From Actinomucor elegans (lineage: Eukaryota; Mucoromycota; Mucoromycetes; Mucorales; Mucoraceae): a stretch of 64,000 bases of DNA. Positions 53,571 to 63,900 of the stretch are shown in pieces; the stretch's first letter is position 1, and each line of letters starts with the position of its first letter. A model generated the notes under the pieces. That model was not told the DNA's origin. It did not search any database and saw only the letters and a program-made list of their open reading frames with translations. The stretch covers positions 2,046,001-2,110,000 of the forward strand of contig JAMSLZ010000004.1 of NCBI GenBank assembly GCA_026027325.1, read 5' to 3'. The position numbers and the translations under genes were made by a program.

Positions 53571-55408
53571 TAGTGGGATATCTCACCACACACTGGTAGA
53601 CATACGTTCCATAGCAAGGTAGTAGAGAGGGGGGGGGGCCAAAAGGGATGATCTTGTCCAGAGACCTGAATAGTTTCAGCCCCCCTGGGAATGGAAACTA
53701 AGGAGCCTAAGGTTGTAGTACGAGTAACATGTGTTGACAGTTGGGCGAAGCTTTTAAAAAGAATCCCCTTGTGGAACCTACTTCTTCCGCCTTCTTCTAA
53801 CGTCTTTCTCATACTCGATAATAATATCAGAGTCGTCGAAGTTGTTAGGAGAAAGCCAACTATTGCTACTCTCATCATAGCCTACCCACCTAACCAAATA
53901 CTCTCTACGATGCTTTGGTCCACGATGCCCAACAATGGCCTCAACCTCGTAGTGTCCTTGTGGTAAGTCCTCGTCGATGGGTTCGTCATCAGAGCCATTA
54001 TCTTCGTTCACCCCCAAAGAGAGAAACTGCTGCTGTATTTCTTTTACCATCTCAGCATCTTGGGACTTTTCCGCAATTGTAAGGGTACTTACTACGTCAT
54101 AGGCATTCTTACTGCTGCCATTTGGAAAGTCGAAGTTAGGCTGCATCCAAAAAGTATGTTGTTCAGAGCTAGAAACACACCCAATGTTAACAAACTTCTT
54201 GATGTTTGCAAGAAGACATGCAAGCTTGAACTGTACCGTGAATGTCTCCATCTCGGTAACTCGAATAACGCCTTTACCGTTGAATCGTTGAAATAAGGTT
54301 CCAATCTCTCCAAACGTTGCTTCTATCGAGGAACGAAAGCTTCCAAGAATGGAGTTGTAATTAACTTCTTCTTGTTTCAGACCCACTCCTCGAGACTTAC
54401 GGATAGGGAATACAAAATTATGGCGATCCAGGTGACGATTATTTGCTACAATACGATCTATAAAAGTAGTGTATCCACCATCAACGACAACACAATCGTA
54501 CTTACTAATCTTCTTCTTCAACCGCATATCAGCAAGCATAGACCCATCGTTGTTATCTGAACATGGTGCCGCATCGGAGACAAACAACACCATCCCATTA
54601 ACATCTGTACATACTTGTGTTCGGAAGCCAGACTTCTTAAGCTTATACGAATAGAACATGGCATGATCTGCAGCGTTGATATATGTTGCTCTAGAATCAT
54701 GTCCATCTATCATCAAGGTAACATGCTTAAAATCTTCAGGGTTTCGGTGAAGAGCACACATAATTCGCAGCTTTGTTGAGGAGAACATCTTTCGTAGGCA
54801 ATAGTCCAAACAGGTATTCAGCTCCTCTCCGTATTTTGTATAAAAGGCATTGTAAATAGCATGGTAGCTACTAGAAGGGATGAAACGTGCCATATGCGCA
54901 ATAGAACAACCGGTAAGAAGCTGGTAGATTATCAACAATCCTTTGTCCACGTTGGAATATGGACCAGGATATTCTTGGTTTGCAAACAGCTCTACGAGAA
55001 AGAAAAAAACAGGTATGTAGCCAAGATGCTCCAACACATAAGTTTTTACATGCTGGATATCTTTTACAGGCTTAACCTCAGACCGGTGATACTTAGTCTT
55101 TTCCAACACTGGCCAATCCTTAGAAAGAAACTGCCAGTAAGTCGCCATAAGCAACGTAAACGCATCTACTATTTCTTTCGGAAACATGTTTATTTAAGAA
55201 TGCTGTAGTATAATAGGAGTTGTATGCTACCAAATGCTGTTGTTCACTCCCAGTCCTACAGTGTAGCCTTAGGCTCCTTAGTTTCCATTCCCAGGGGGGC
55301 TGAAACTATTCAGGTCTCTGGACAAGATCATCCCTTTTGGCCCCCCCCCCTCTCTACTACCTTGCTATGGAACGTATGTCTACCAGTGTGTGGTGAGATA
55401 TCCCACTA
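53571..55408 (-). mobile_element. D2 central module with 145-bp inverted ends
   Basis: Starts TAGTGGGATATCTCACC and ends with its inverse. The inverted ends run about 145 bp with few mismatches and include a G9/C9 run. It sits exactly between the two U copies with no duplicated bases other than TA at its own tips. Confidence 0.9.
53778..55187 (-). CDS. DDE transposase with C-terminal chromodomain (D2), 469 aa
   Basis: Homologue of the D1 protein along its whole length. N-terminal helical region (LEHLGYIPVFFFLVELFANQ, PGPYSNVDKGLLIIYQLLTG), then the DDE core: VTLMIDGHDSRATYINAAD (D161), YSYKLKKSGFRTQVCTDVNG, LFVSDAAPCSDNNDGSMLAD, YDCVVVDGGYTTFID (D236), and LGSFRSSIEATFGEIGTLFQ (E289 as probable third residue). 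The spacing and FGEI/RF motifs point to the DDE_Tnp_4 (PIF/Harbinger) group, which also fits a 3-bp target duplication. Residues 412-460 are a chromodomain (HYEVEAIVGHRG, EYLVRWVGYDESSNSWLS, then an acidic helix), ending RRRRKK. Intact, normal base composition, unlike D1. Confidence 0.87.
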   Translation of the reverse strand: MFPKEIVDAFTLLMATYWQFLSKDWPVLEKTKYHRSEVKPVKDIQHVKTYVLEHLGYIPVFFFLVELFANQEYPGPYSNVDKGLLIIYQLLTGCSIAHMARFIPSSSYHAIYNAFYTKYGEELNTCLDYCLRKMFSSTKLRIMCALHRNPEDFKHVTLMIDGHDSRATYINAADHAMFYSYKLKKSGFRTQVCTDVNGMVLFVSDAAPCSDNNDGSMLADMRLKKKISKYDCVVVDGGYTTFIDRIVANNRHLDRHNFVFPIRKSRGVGLKQEEVNYNSILGSFRSSIEATFGEIGTLFQRFNGKGVIRVTEMETFTVQFKLACLLANIKKFVNIGCVSSSEQHTFWMQPNFDFPNGSSKNAYDVVSTLTIAEKSQDAEMVKEIQQQFLSLGVNEDNGSDDEPIDEDLPQGHYEVEAIVGHRGPKHRREYLVRWVGYDESSNSWLSPNNFDDSDIIIEYEKDVRRRRKK

Positions 55409-55690
55409 GGAGGTCATACAGATACTCGCAATTGTTGTACAATTACTCGTACAGGTTCTGGGTTAGTGGATGACCTTAGGTATTTACTCATGGGCATATT
55501 TTTGGCTGCTGTGATGTTCTCTGGATATGTGTACCCATTTAAATGGCTATTTCCAATTTTTAAAACGGCTAGAAATATTTGGAATGCCGGAGACATATTG
55601 TATAACCACATTCTATTGCACCCGGTCATCCACTAACCCAGAACCTGTACGAGTAATTGTACAACAATTGCGAGTATCTGTATGACCTCC
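55409..55690. repeat. D2 unit U, right copy (282 bp)
   Basis: Uninterrupted unit with inverted ends of about 67 bp (GGAGGTCATACAGATACTCG inward to GGTTAGTGGATGACC). Direct repeat of the left copy. MITE-like, with no convincing gene. Confidence 0.93.
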
Positions 55691-58600
55691 AAAGACCAAA
55701 AGAGACGCCAAAAGAAGGGCCGAAGCAGAGCATGAGCACCCATAGTAGCAGGAGGTTGAGGACGGTGCATCACAAGTGATGCATACTCCGGATGCCAAGA
55801 GCGACGCAGAACACCAAGAGGAACCTTTCGAATCGAGACTACCGTTTTACTGGTAACCTGGATAGTCCAGTGGGCAGTAGAAGGCAGCCAAGAAGAAGCA
55901 GCAGGAGAACAGGGCAGAGCAGACAGTTCCGAAGAAGAGAAGCCAATCTTGGAACGGATTACCTCAGGCAAAGTCAGAGTCGGAGGACCATTAAATGGTT
56001 GGAAACCAGACCAGACTAGACGAACTTGCATTTTCATGTTGTTCTTGAGACCAGCAGAGACCACACCGAGATGAGGAATCCAGAAACACAAGTCCGAGAG
56101 CAAATACCTTGGAGCCAGGGCAGCAGGATCCAGAGGAGGAGGCTTACCCAGAGGATTCTCGCAAGGCGATACCACAGAACAAAGAGGAAGATCCAAAAAC
56201 CAGCGAGGAGACCAACTTTCCGACACGACCAGAGGAGGCAACCGAGAAAGCAACTCCACCAAGTGAGAAACCACAGGCACACCCTTGAAAAGCGACTTGT
56301 ACATGGCTGGATACATGAACCAGGGTAGGACCGAAGAGTGACCAGTATACACCTGAATACAATGCACCAACCAAGGAGAAACAAAGTCCACAGCAGAACG
56401 AGAAGGAAACAGCAATCGTTGGATGTACACCATATGGAGAGCCAGGCTTTGATCTTTGACATCAACAAGAGAGGCACCACCGAACTTCTTTGGTAGACAC
56501 AAGGAAGACCAAGACACAGACGGATTGAAAGGAACCATGAATTCACGAATGACCCTTTTGAGCTGGTCCAGCCAGGAAGTAGGAGCAGGTATCACCCGAA
56601 GAATATGGTACACCTTAGAGAGCAGCAGAGAGTTAGCCACAAGACTTTTACCACGGATTGACAGCTGTCGTTCCTTAAGCAGGTTGCTATGCCTTGTAAC
56701 CTTGACCAAGATAGCATCCAGGTAGTCCAACAGTTGAGCTTGTGTATTGTACAGAGGATAGCCCAAGTACCGCACCGCACCAGAAGAAGAAGCATCATGC
56801 CATTCGATACCAGAAGAATCTGCCAGAGACACCCATGAAGCATGAGAGACACCAGAGAGAGACACCAAGACCGTCTTGCTAAGATTGACTTTTGCATTGG
56901 AAGCGCGACCATAAAGATCCAAGAGAGAGAGTAGTAGAGACCATTCATCCGGAGAGGAGAGAAACACTTCAAGATCATCAGCATAACTTAGGAGCTTCAC
57001 CGCTGGAGGAGGGGTTGAGCCACTGACAAAGTCAAGAGGCCAATTGCCCGTACCATCCTTTGGATCCACATGCACCGAGAGAGGAGAAGGCTTGAACCGA
57101 GGAGACACCATCACCGAACCAAGAGAGACACCAGCCAAAGAAGACACCAGAAGAGAACGCAGCAGTGGCTCGAAAGCCAAGTTGAAGAGCAAAGGCGAGA
57201 GAGGATCACCTTGCCGTAAGCCTCGCTGTTGAGGTATTGGAGCCCCTAACCAACCATTGATGGACACCGAGATTTGGGTACCAAAAAAGAGAGAAGAGAG
57301 GGAACTCACCAACGAAGCGGGGAAGCCAAAACGAAGTAGGACCAGCCGAAGGTATTCAGGATGAACCCTATCATAGGCCTTTTCTTGATCCAAGAGCACA
57401 GCCACCTGCGGTAACTCTGGAGAGACCGAGCGCAAATGAGACATCAGGAGCTGGTTGAGCCAGCCATTATCAGAGATCAACCGACGGGGCATAAAGCCAG
57501 TTTGGTACGGATTGATCAGACCAGGAAGCACCTCATTGAACCGATTGGCCAACAGTTTTGTGAACAGCTTGGCATCCGAATTGATCAAAGAAAGGGGTCG
57601 CCAGTTAGAGAGCAGCTGAGGATCACCCTTCTTGTACAGCAGAACCATTCGAGTTTGTTGCCAAGATTGCGGAAACACACCTGAGAAAGCATCACCAAGA
57701 ACCGATACTAAGAGATCAAGGAAAGGACGGGAGTTTGTAGCCAAGTATTGATACACCTCAAATGGAAGACCATCCAGACCAGGACTACGAGACTTGGGAG
57801 CATGAGCAAGCACAGAAAGCACCAGAAGAGCATTGGGCAAAGCCGTCAGCTTTTCCGCATCCGAAGATGAAAGCACCACCTCAGGAGGTATAGCCGCCAA
57901 AAGAGAATCTATAGCTTCCGCATCGATATCATCAGGAGTGTACAGCTTTTGGTAGAAACCTCGAGCTTCCTTCAGAATATCAGCCGCTTCCACCAAGACC
58001 TCACCAGTAGTAGAGCACTTTAAGGATTGGATAGTCATAGAAGACTGCCGCTCCTTGATGACCCGGTAGAAATACTTGTTGTTGCGTTCCCCAAGTTCAT
58101 GCCAACGAGTGGCCGAGCGAAGCATATGTTGGCGAGTTTCTTTTTGAATCTGACCATCGATCAATTTCTCTAGTTCATGCACCACCTGAAGAGGAAGTGA
58201 ATCACCACTAGGTTGAATCGACGGTGTAGCATCACTAGTCCTAACACCTGACTCAACAGAGGAAACAGCCTTCATACGTTCCTTTTGCAACGCAGCAACT
58301 TTGTTCTTGAACCGAGTCTTCATGCTTCGAGAGTACGTCTGTGCACAGCACTTCAGTAACATCTTGAAGGATTCCCAACGTTCCTGCACCGAAAGCGAAG
58401 GGTCTCCACCACTACCATGACTAGAATTGTCAGAATCACCATCACCACCATCAAAGAACAGAGCCACAGTCTTGTCCAGCAAAGCCAAGAACTCCGTGTC
58501 ATCGAGGAGTGTGGGATTAAACCGCCAACAACCTGGACCAATAGAGGCACGAGCAGGAAGAAGATCAACCGTCAAAAGACAGTGATCTGTCCACTTTGGG

Positions 58601-59264
58601 GGTACATATTGGACCAGAGCATTCACCAGGCGCGTAGCCAAAGACCGATGACCAAAGATGTAGTCAATGGTTGTGCCAGCTTGAGGGAAGGTAGCAGCCC
58701 CATCCGGGAAGCAGTTGTCAAAATGAGTACATAGCCATTCATACCAAGGGAGCACGGCAGAATGACTAGTCTCGGCGGTAGTATGCAGGTGGATGTTGAA
58801 ATCACCTACCAACATCCAAGGCGTGTTGGACACCTCAGACCACAAAGCAAGAGAGAGAAAAGATTGTAGAAACAATGGACGGTCCGAAGACTGTGCCGGT
58901 GCATAGATATTGGCCACACGGCACAAGACATTATGCTGGGCATCCTTGACAGTAGCCACAACACAACGCTCATCCAGGAGAACTTGAGCAGCATCCAAAG
59001 AAAGACCAGGCTTGAGACAGACAATGGCACAATGTTTGGACACCACAAAGGGGCAGCGAGGAAAGAAGAAAGAGAAAGAGCGGATTTGTTGATCAGAAAG
59101 AACGGATTGAGAGTGAAAGTGAGATACCTCTTGCAAGCAAAGGATATCCACACCGAGAGAACGAGCGCGTAGGTAAGAAGCGAACTCCTTTTGTATGTTT
59201 TTATTGGACTCCATAAAAATGCTACGCACATTTAAGGAGCCAATTCGAATGTGTGAACCTAACA

Positions 59265-60689
59265 TTACGCCCTATGGGCAGAACCAGAGGACTTGGAAGG
59301 CTTGGGGGCCTTGATCGAAGAGCTACCAGAAGTCTTGGTTACGTTCGCAATGTTCTTTTTCAAAAAATCAATCTTGTTCTGAGTAGAAGAGTTGACCTTG
59401 GACAAATTCAGCATCTCCTTAGGACTATCCACCTTCATTCCAACACCAGAAGCAAAAGGAGCATGCTTCGAAGCCAATGAACCGTACGGACTGTTGGGAT
59501 TGTACTTTGAATTCACGCCGGAAGACAAAGGAGCACCCTCACCGGTTTCGGTCATCACCACATCTTGATCACCAGCATCATCACCAGCACCAACACCAGA
59601 GTCACCACCAGCACCAACACCAGCATCAACACCAGAGTCACCACCAGCACCAACAAAGGACACACCAGAAGATTCCGGAACCTCGTCCTGATCAGCCAAA
59701 TCAACTGTAGCTTCCTCAACCACTACGTTATCTTCCATTGACTTGGAATCAGAACCAGTTCTCATATCACCAGACAGAGCAACATATTCATCAAGTTCGA
59801 CCTCAAACGGCTTCACCTTGGACTTCTTCACTTTACAAAAACGCGCAGTATGGCCATGCTCTTGGCAAGAGAAACACCTGCGCTTGGCCAATTCAGGGCA
59901 GTCCTTGCGGACATGACCCGAACGGCGACAAAAGTGACACACAGGAGGAGCATTCTTGTACTGAGCGGGAGCAAAGTTGTCCCACGCACTCATGTAGAGC
60001 ATTCTTGACAAAGGTTGAGGAGGAACCACCTCACCATCCTCATTCTTCATACCCACAGAAGTATCAAGCAACACCGACATCTTGCCCTCGAAATACCCTT
60101 TGCTAGTAAACTTTTTCAATTGGTACACCTTACCATAAAAAGCCAAAGAGTCAAGCAAGTCCACCAGGAAGGTATCCTCATTGGGAATAGCATTGAGCAG
60201 TGTAAACTGCACATGGGTCAAACTATTTCCCACGGAAGCACCAGAACCAGAAGAAGTTGAAACGGCCTTGTAGACAATACCATTTACCATAATACCAGAA
60301 CCAACAGCCTTGAGAGCATCAGCCTTCAGCCTGAAAGTTGCTTCCACCAGAAGGTCACCACCAGCAGTTTTGCCCCAAGCACTAATAGGCCTAAACTGCA
60401 CCTTACTATCGATTTGGTCTTGAATCGCCTTGTAAGCAGCAAAACGATCAGGAAACAACTTTCCAGGGAAAGAGAACAAAACAGAACCAGAAGAGAGAGC
60501 TTGCTCCACCAAAGCAGCAGCCTTGCGAACCAAGATTTCAGATTTAAGGTCATCATCTTCGAAAATGACCTCACCAACAAGAGGAATTGCAGAATTGTCG
60601 ACATTACGTCGACCAGGAGTAACAAGTACCTTCTTAGAGGCACCACGAGCAACAATAGTTGTCCAGGACACGGCAGAATTTTCGGTCAT
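59265..60689 (-). CDS. LINE L2 ORF1, gag-like CCHC protein, 474 aa
   Basis: Begins MTENSAVSWTTIVARGASKK. Knuckles CHFCRRSGHVRKDC and CFSCQEHGHTARFC. The variable repeat here is of GAGGDSGV/DAGVGAG type rather than GGVSG. Ends KPSKSSGSAHRA with the stop in TAATG, overlapping the ORF2 start by one base. Diverged from the L0 and L1 ORF1s, consistent with a separate subfamily. Intact. Confidence 0.9.
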   Translation of the reverse strand: MTENSAVSWTTIVARGASKKVLVTPGRRNVDNSAIPLVGEVIFEDDDLKSEILVRKAAALVEQALSSGSVLFSFPGKLFPDRFAAYKAIQDQIDSKVQFRPISAWGKTAGGDLLVEATFRLKADALKAVGSGIMVNGIVYKAVSTSSGSGASVGNSLTHVQFTLLNAIPNEDTFLVDLLDSLAFYGKVYQLKKFTSKGYFEGKMSVLLDTSVGMKNEDGEVVPPQPLSRMLYMSAWDNFAPAQYKNAPPVCHFCRRSGHVRKDCPELAKRRCFSCQEHGHTARFCKVKKSKVKPFEVELDEYVALSGDMRTGSDSKSMEDNVVVEEATVDLADQDEVPESSGVSFVGAGGDSGVDAGVGAGGDSGVGAGDDAGDQDVVMTETGEGAPLSSGVNSKYNPNSPYGSLASKHAPFASGVGMKVDSPKEMLNLSKVNSSTQNKIDFLKKNIANVTKTSGSSSIKAPKPSKSSGSAHRA

Positions 60690-60941
60690 GTACCAGAATT
60701 CTCAAAATTGAGGAGATTGAGCAAAAAGTTTTTGAAATGTCGAAATTGGCGAATTGAGATGTCAAGATCGAGCGAAATGTAGAAGATGTTGGAGATTTGC
60801 AAAAATAATTATACCACCAGAAGCGCAGCGACGAGTAGAAGACGAATACGAAACAAGCGGAGATGGATGGATTGAATTGAGCGAGATATCGACAAAAAAC
60901 CAGACGGATGCAAAATTTTTTGTAAAAAGTGATCTTTAAGC

Positions 60942-63900
60942 TTTTTTTTTTTTTTTTGTATTAAATGTAATTTATTGATCTTAAAGTGGTTTTACAAAGC
61001 TAAATTACAAATTACTAATCTAATGTTGTGCTAGTAGACTCATCAGGAGTTCTACTATCTAAGAAAGTGGTGATAACAAGGCTGTTATCTGTCTTGAAGG
61101 AATTGAGGACCCAAGCTGAGGACCAAGTATCATCATGAATAACACATCGCCAATGTGCAGCCCATAGGGTATAGAAGATCGAACCCAAAATGGAAAGCAC
61201 ATCCACGTCAAGCGGCTTGCAATCTAGACTACATAGAGTGACCAGTGCAGCCCAGATGTTCGCGTCACAGGGAAAGTCTTCATCCAAGGAGAGGAAAACA
61301 AGAGCTTGACGCCAGTAGTCGGATTTATGAGGACAACCGACAGCAAAATGGTACAAGTCTTCATTGGCACCGCAGAGAACACAGAAAGGAGAAGGAAACT
61401 GCTGAGGAGACCAGCGATTTACCCGAGAGCGGTAACCAATCTTGTCATGGAGTAGCCTCCACCAGGGAGTGAAAGCCTTGGCTACCATTGGAAGAGACCA
61501 AAACAAACGCCAAAAGAAAGGACGCAAAAGCAAGTGAGAAGCCACAGCCAAAGGAGGACCAGGGCGAGCGGAAACAACAGAGTGATCAGCGTGCCAGAAA
61601 CGACGCAAGACACCAAGAGGGAGTTTGACCACAGATACCACCGAAGAGGGACCAGAAGGAACAGTCCAATGACGGGTCGATGGCATCCAGGAAGAAGCAC
61701 CAGAACGAGACACAGGAAGAGCACGCTGTTCATCGTAAGTGAAAGCCACTTTTGACCTCATCACCGGAGGGAGAGCCAGAGAAACAGGACCAAAAGGAGG
61801 ACTTAAACCATAATAGACCGACTTGACTTGGCTGGAACTTGGCAGAGCCTTATTGGAGAACAGGGTGCCAGAGTGAATATTCCAGTGGAATATGTCAGAC
61901 ATGAGATACTTGGGAGCAACAGACGAAGGAACAAAACCAGGAGACAGATCATGATCAACATCAGGAACAGAAGACACCACACAGCACAAAGGAAGATCCA
62001 GGAACCACCGAGAAGACCAAGAAGAATGCACCACCAAAGGAGGCAGCCGAACCAGAAGCTTGGTTAGATGATCCAGGGTTGGAATACTATTCAACCGAGG
62101 CTTGAATCGAGATGGATACATCAACCAAGGGAGAACCGAAGAATGACCAGAATAGGCTTGAAAGCAGAACACCAACCAGGGAGACACAAAATCCAAAGAC
62201 ACCAGAGGACGAAGCAGACGCTGAACATACACAAGATGCAAAGCAAAGCTCTGATCTTGGATGTCCACCAGACCAACACCACCATACTTGCGAGGAAGAC
62301 ACAAAGAAGACCAAGACGGCGCGGGCCAAAACGATGCCACATACTTGCGCACTACTGCCTTGATATCCAGAAGCCACTTGCCAGGCACAGGAACCACACG
62401 AAGAAGATGATACACCTTGGAGAGCAACAGAGAATTCGCCACCAGACCAGTACCACGAATAGACAGGTGTCGTTCACGAAGCATGTTTGCATGCCTCTCC
62501 AACTTGACTTTGACACCATCCAGGAAATGCAGCAACTGAGCATCGGTATGATACAGTGGATAACCAAGGTAACGCACCGAGCCAACAGACGACGAATCAT
62601 GCCACTCTACACCAGCAGCAGAAGCTATATCAACCCAAGGCTGATGAGCCACACCAGAAAGAGACACCAGAACAGTCTTGCTGAGATTCACCTTGGCGTT
62701 GGAGGCACGACCATAGACCTCAAGAAGAGACAGAAGCACCAACCATTCACCAGGCGAAGACAAGAACACCTCAAGATCATCGGCATAACTGAGAAGCTTG
62801 ATAGGAGCCGGAGGAGAAGAACCACTGACGAAATCAAGCGGGTAGTTACCCGTATCATCACCCAAATCAAGATGGACCTTTTGAGGGTTAGGGAGCCAAG
62901 TCCGAGGAACCACCACAGGAGCCAGAGAAACACCAGACAGAGAAGAACAAGCCAAGACAGACCGCAACAGGGGTTCAAAAGCCAAGTTGAACAACAGAGG
63001 TGATAGTGGATCACCCTGCCTAAGGCCACGCAACTGAGGAACAGCTGCTCCTAACCACCCGTTAATGGACACGGAGATCTTGGTACCAAAGAACAAAGAA
63101 GAGAGACAACCAACCAGACCAGAAGGAAAACCAAAACGAAGCAACACACGACGAAGATACTCAGGATGGACCCGATCATAAGCCTTCTCTTGATCAAGTA
63201 ACACCGCAACTTGAGGAAGGTTTGGAGCCACCGACCGAAGATTAGCCATCAACGTTTGATTCAACCACCCATTATCCGAGATCAATCGATGAGGAAGGAA
63301 CCCAGTTTGATAGGGGTTGATCAGTTTTGGAAGGACACGGCTGAACCTATTGGCCAGCAACTTGGTAAACAACTTGGCATCAGAGTTGATCAGAGACAGA
63401 GGACGCCAGTTAGCCAAGAGCAGAGGATCACCTTTCTTGAACAAAAGCACCATCCGAGTTTGTTGCCACGAAGGAGGAAACACACCAGAGAAAGCACCAC
63501 CAAGGACTGCCACCAGCAAGTCCAGAAAAGGTCGCGAACGACCAGCCAAGTAATGATATACCTCGAAAGGAATACCATCCATGCCAGGAGACCGAGACCT
63601 AGGGGCGTGAGCCAGTAGATCCAGCACCGTAACGGCATTAGGCAGAGCCATCAGATACTTGGCATCATCCGAAGACAACACCACTTCTTCAGGAATACCA
63701 TTCAAAAGAGAGTCCACGGCTTCGGCATCGATGTCGTCCGGGGTGTATAGCTTTTGGTAAAAACCGCGAGCCTCCCGAAGTATATCAGCCGCTTCCACCA
63801 AGACCTCACCAGTAGTAGAGCACTTCAAGGACTGGATTGTCTGTTGAGACTGGCGATCCTTGATGACACGATAGAAATACTTGTTGTTACGTTCACCCAG

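Larger units (their letters stand above)
45907..55690 (-). mobile_element. Composite transposon D2 (U-transposase-U), TSD AAA, carrying a CACTA insert
   Basis: Flanked by AAA (45904-45906 and 55691-55693) inside LINE ORF2. Without the nested CACTA it is 2402 bp: two 282-bp direct U copies plus a 1838-bp central module (53571-55408). U starts GGAGGTCATACAGATACTCG and ends with its inverse; its inverted ends extend about 67 bp. The central module has its own inverted ends of about 145 bp starting TAGTGGGATATCTCACC and holds one transposase-chromodomain gene. Same plan as D1 with unrelated U sequence. Confidence 0.9.
45420..59265 (-). pseudogene. LINE L2 ORF2, split by insertion
   Basis: The 5' piece (59265-55691) encodes the APE endonuclease (MLVGDFNIHLHTT) and the full reverse transcriptase (GLRQGDPLSPLLFNLAFEPL, LLSYADDLEVFLS) up to RPFFWRLFWSL. 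The 3' piece (45906-45420) continues with PMPAKAFTPWWRLLHDRIGY and the zinc-binding LCGLCGEVETLGHMLVYC. No other damage. Sequence is clearly divergent from L1/L3 ORF2, so L2 is a different subfamily, except that the first ~150 codons are very close to L1. Confidence 0.9.
45367..60941 (-). mobile_element. LINE copy L2, interrupted by composite D2
   Basis: Minus-strand LINE with oligo(A) tail at 45367-45386. ORF2 is in two parts (59265-55691 and 45906-45420) around the composite D2 (45907-55690). ORF1 is 60689-59265, with 5' UTR to about 60941, where the L3 tail begins. Taking out D2 and one AAA leaves 4059 nt of ORF2, a multiple of three, so only the insertion inactivated it. Confidence 0.9.

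Noticed and set aside
62068..63003. Long (311-codon) plus-strand ORF and many other ORFs antisense to LINE ORF2
   Set aside because: They mirror the minus-strand RT gene in L1 and L3 at the same offset (41056-41592 and others); composition is that of an antisense shadow with no motifs.
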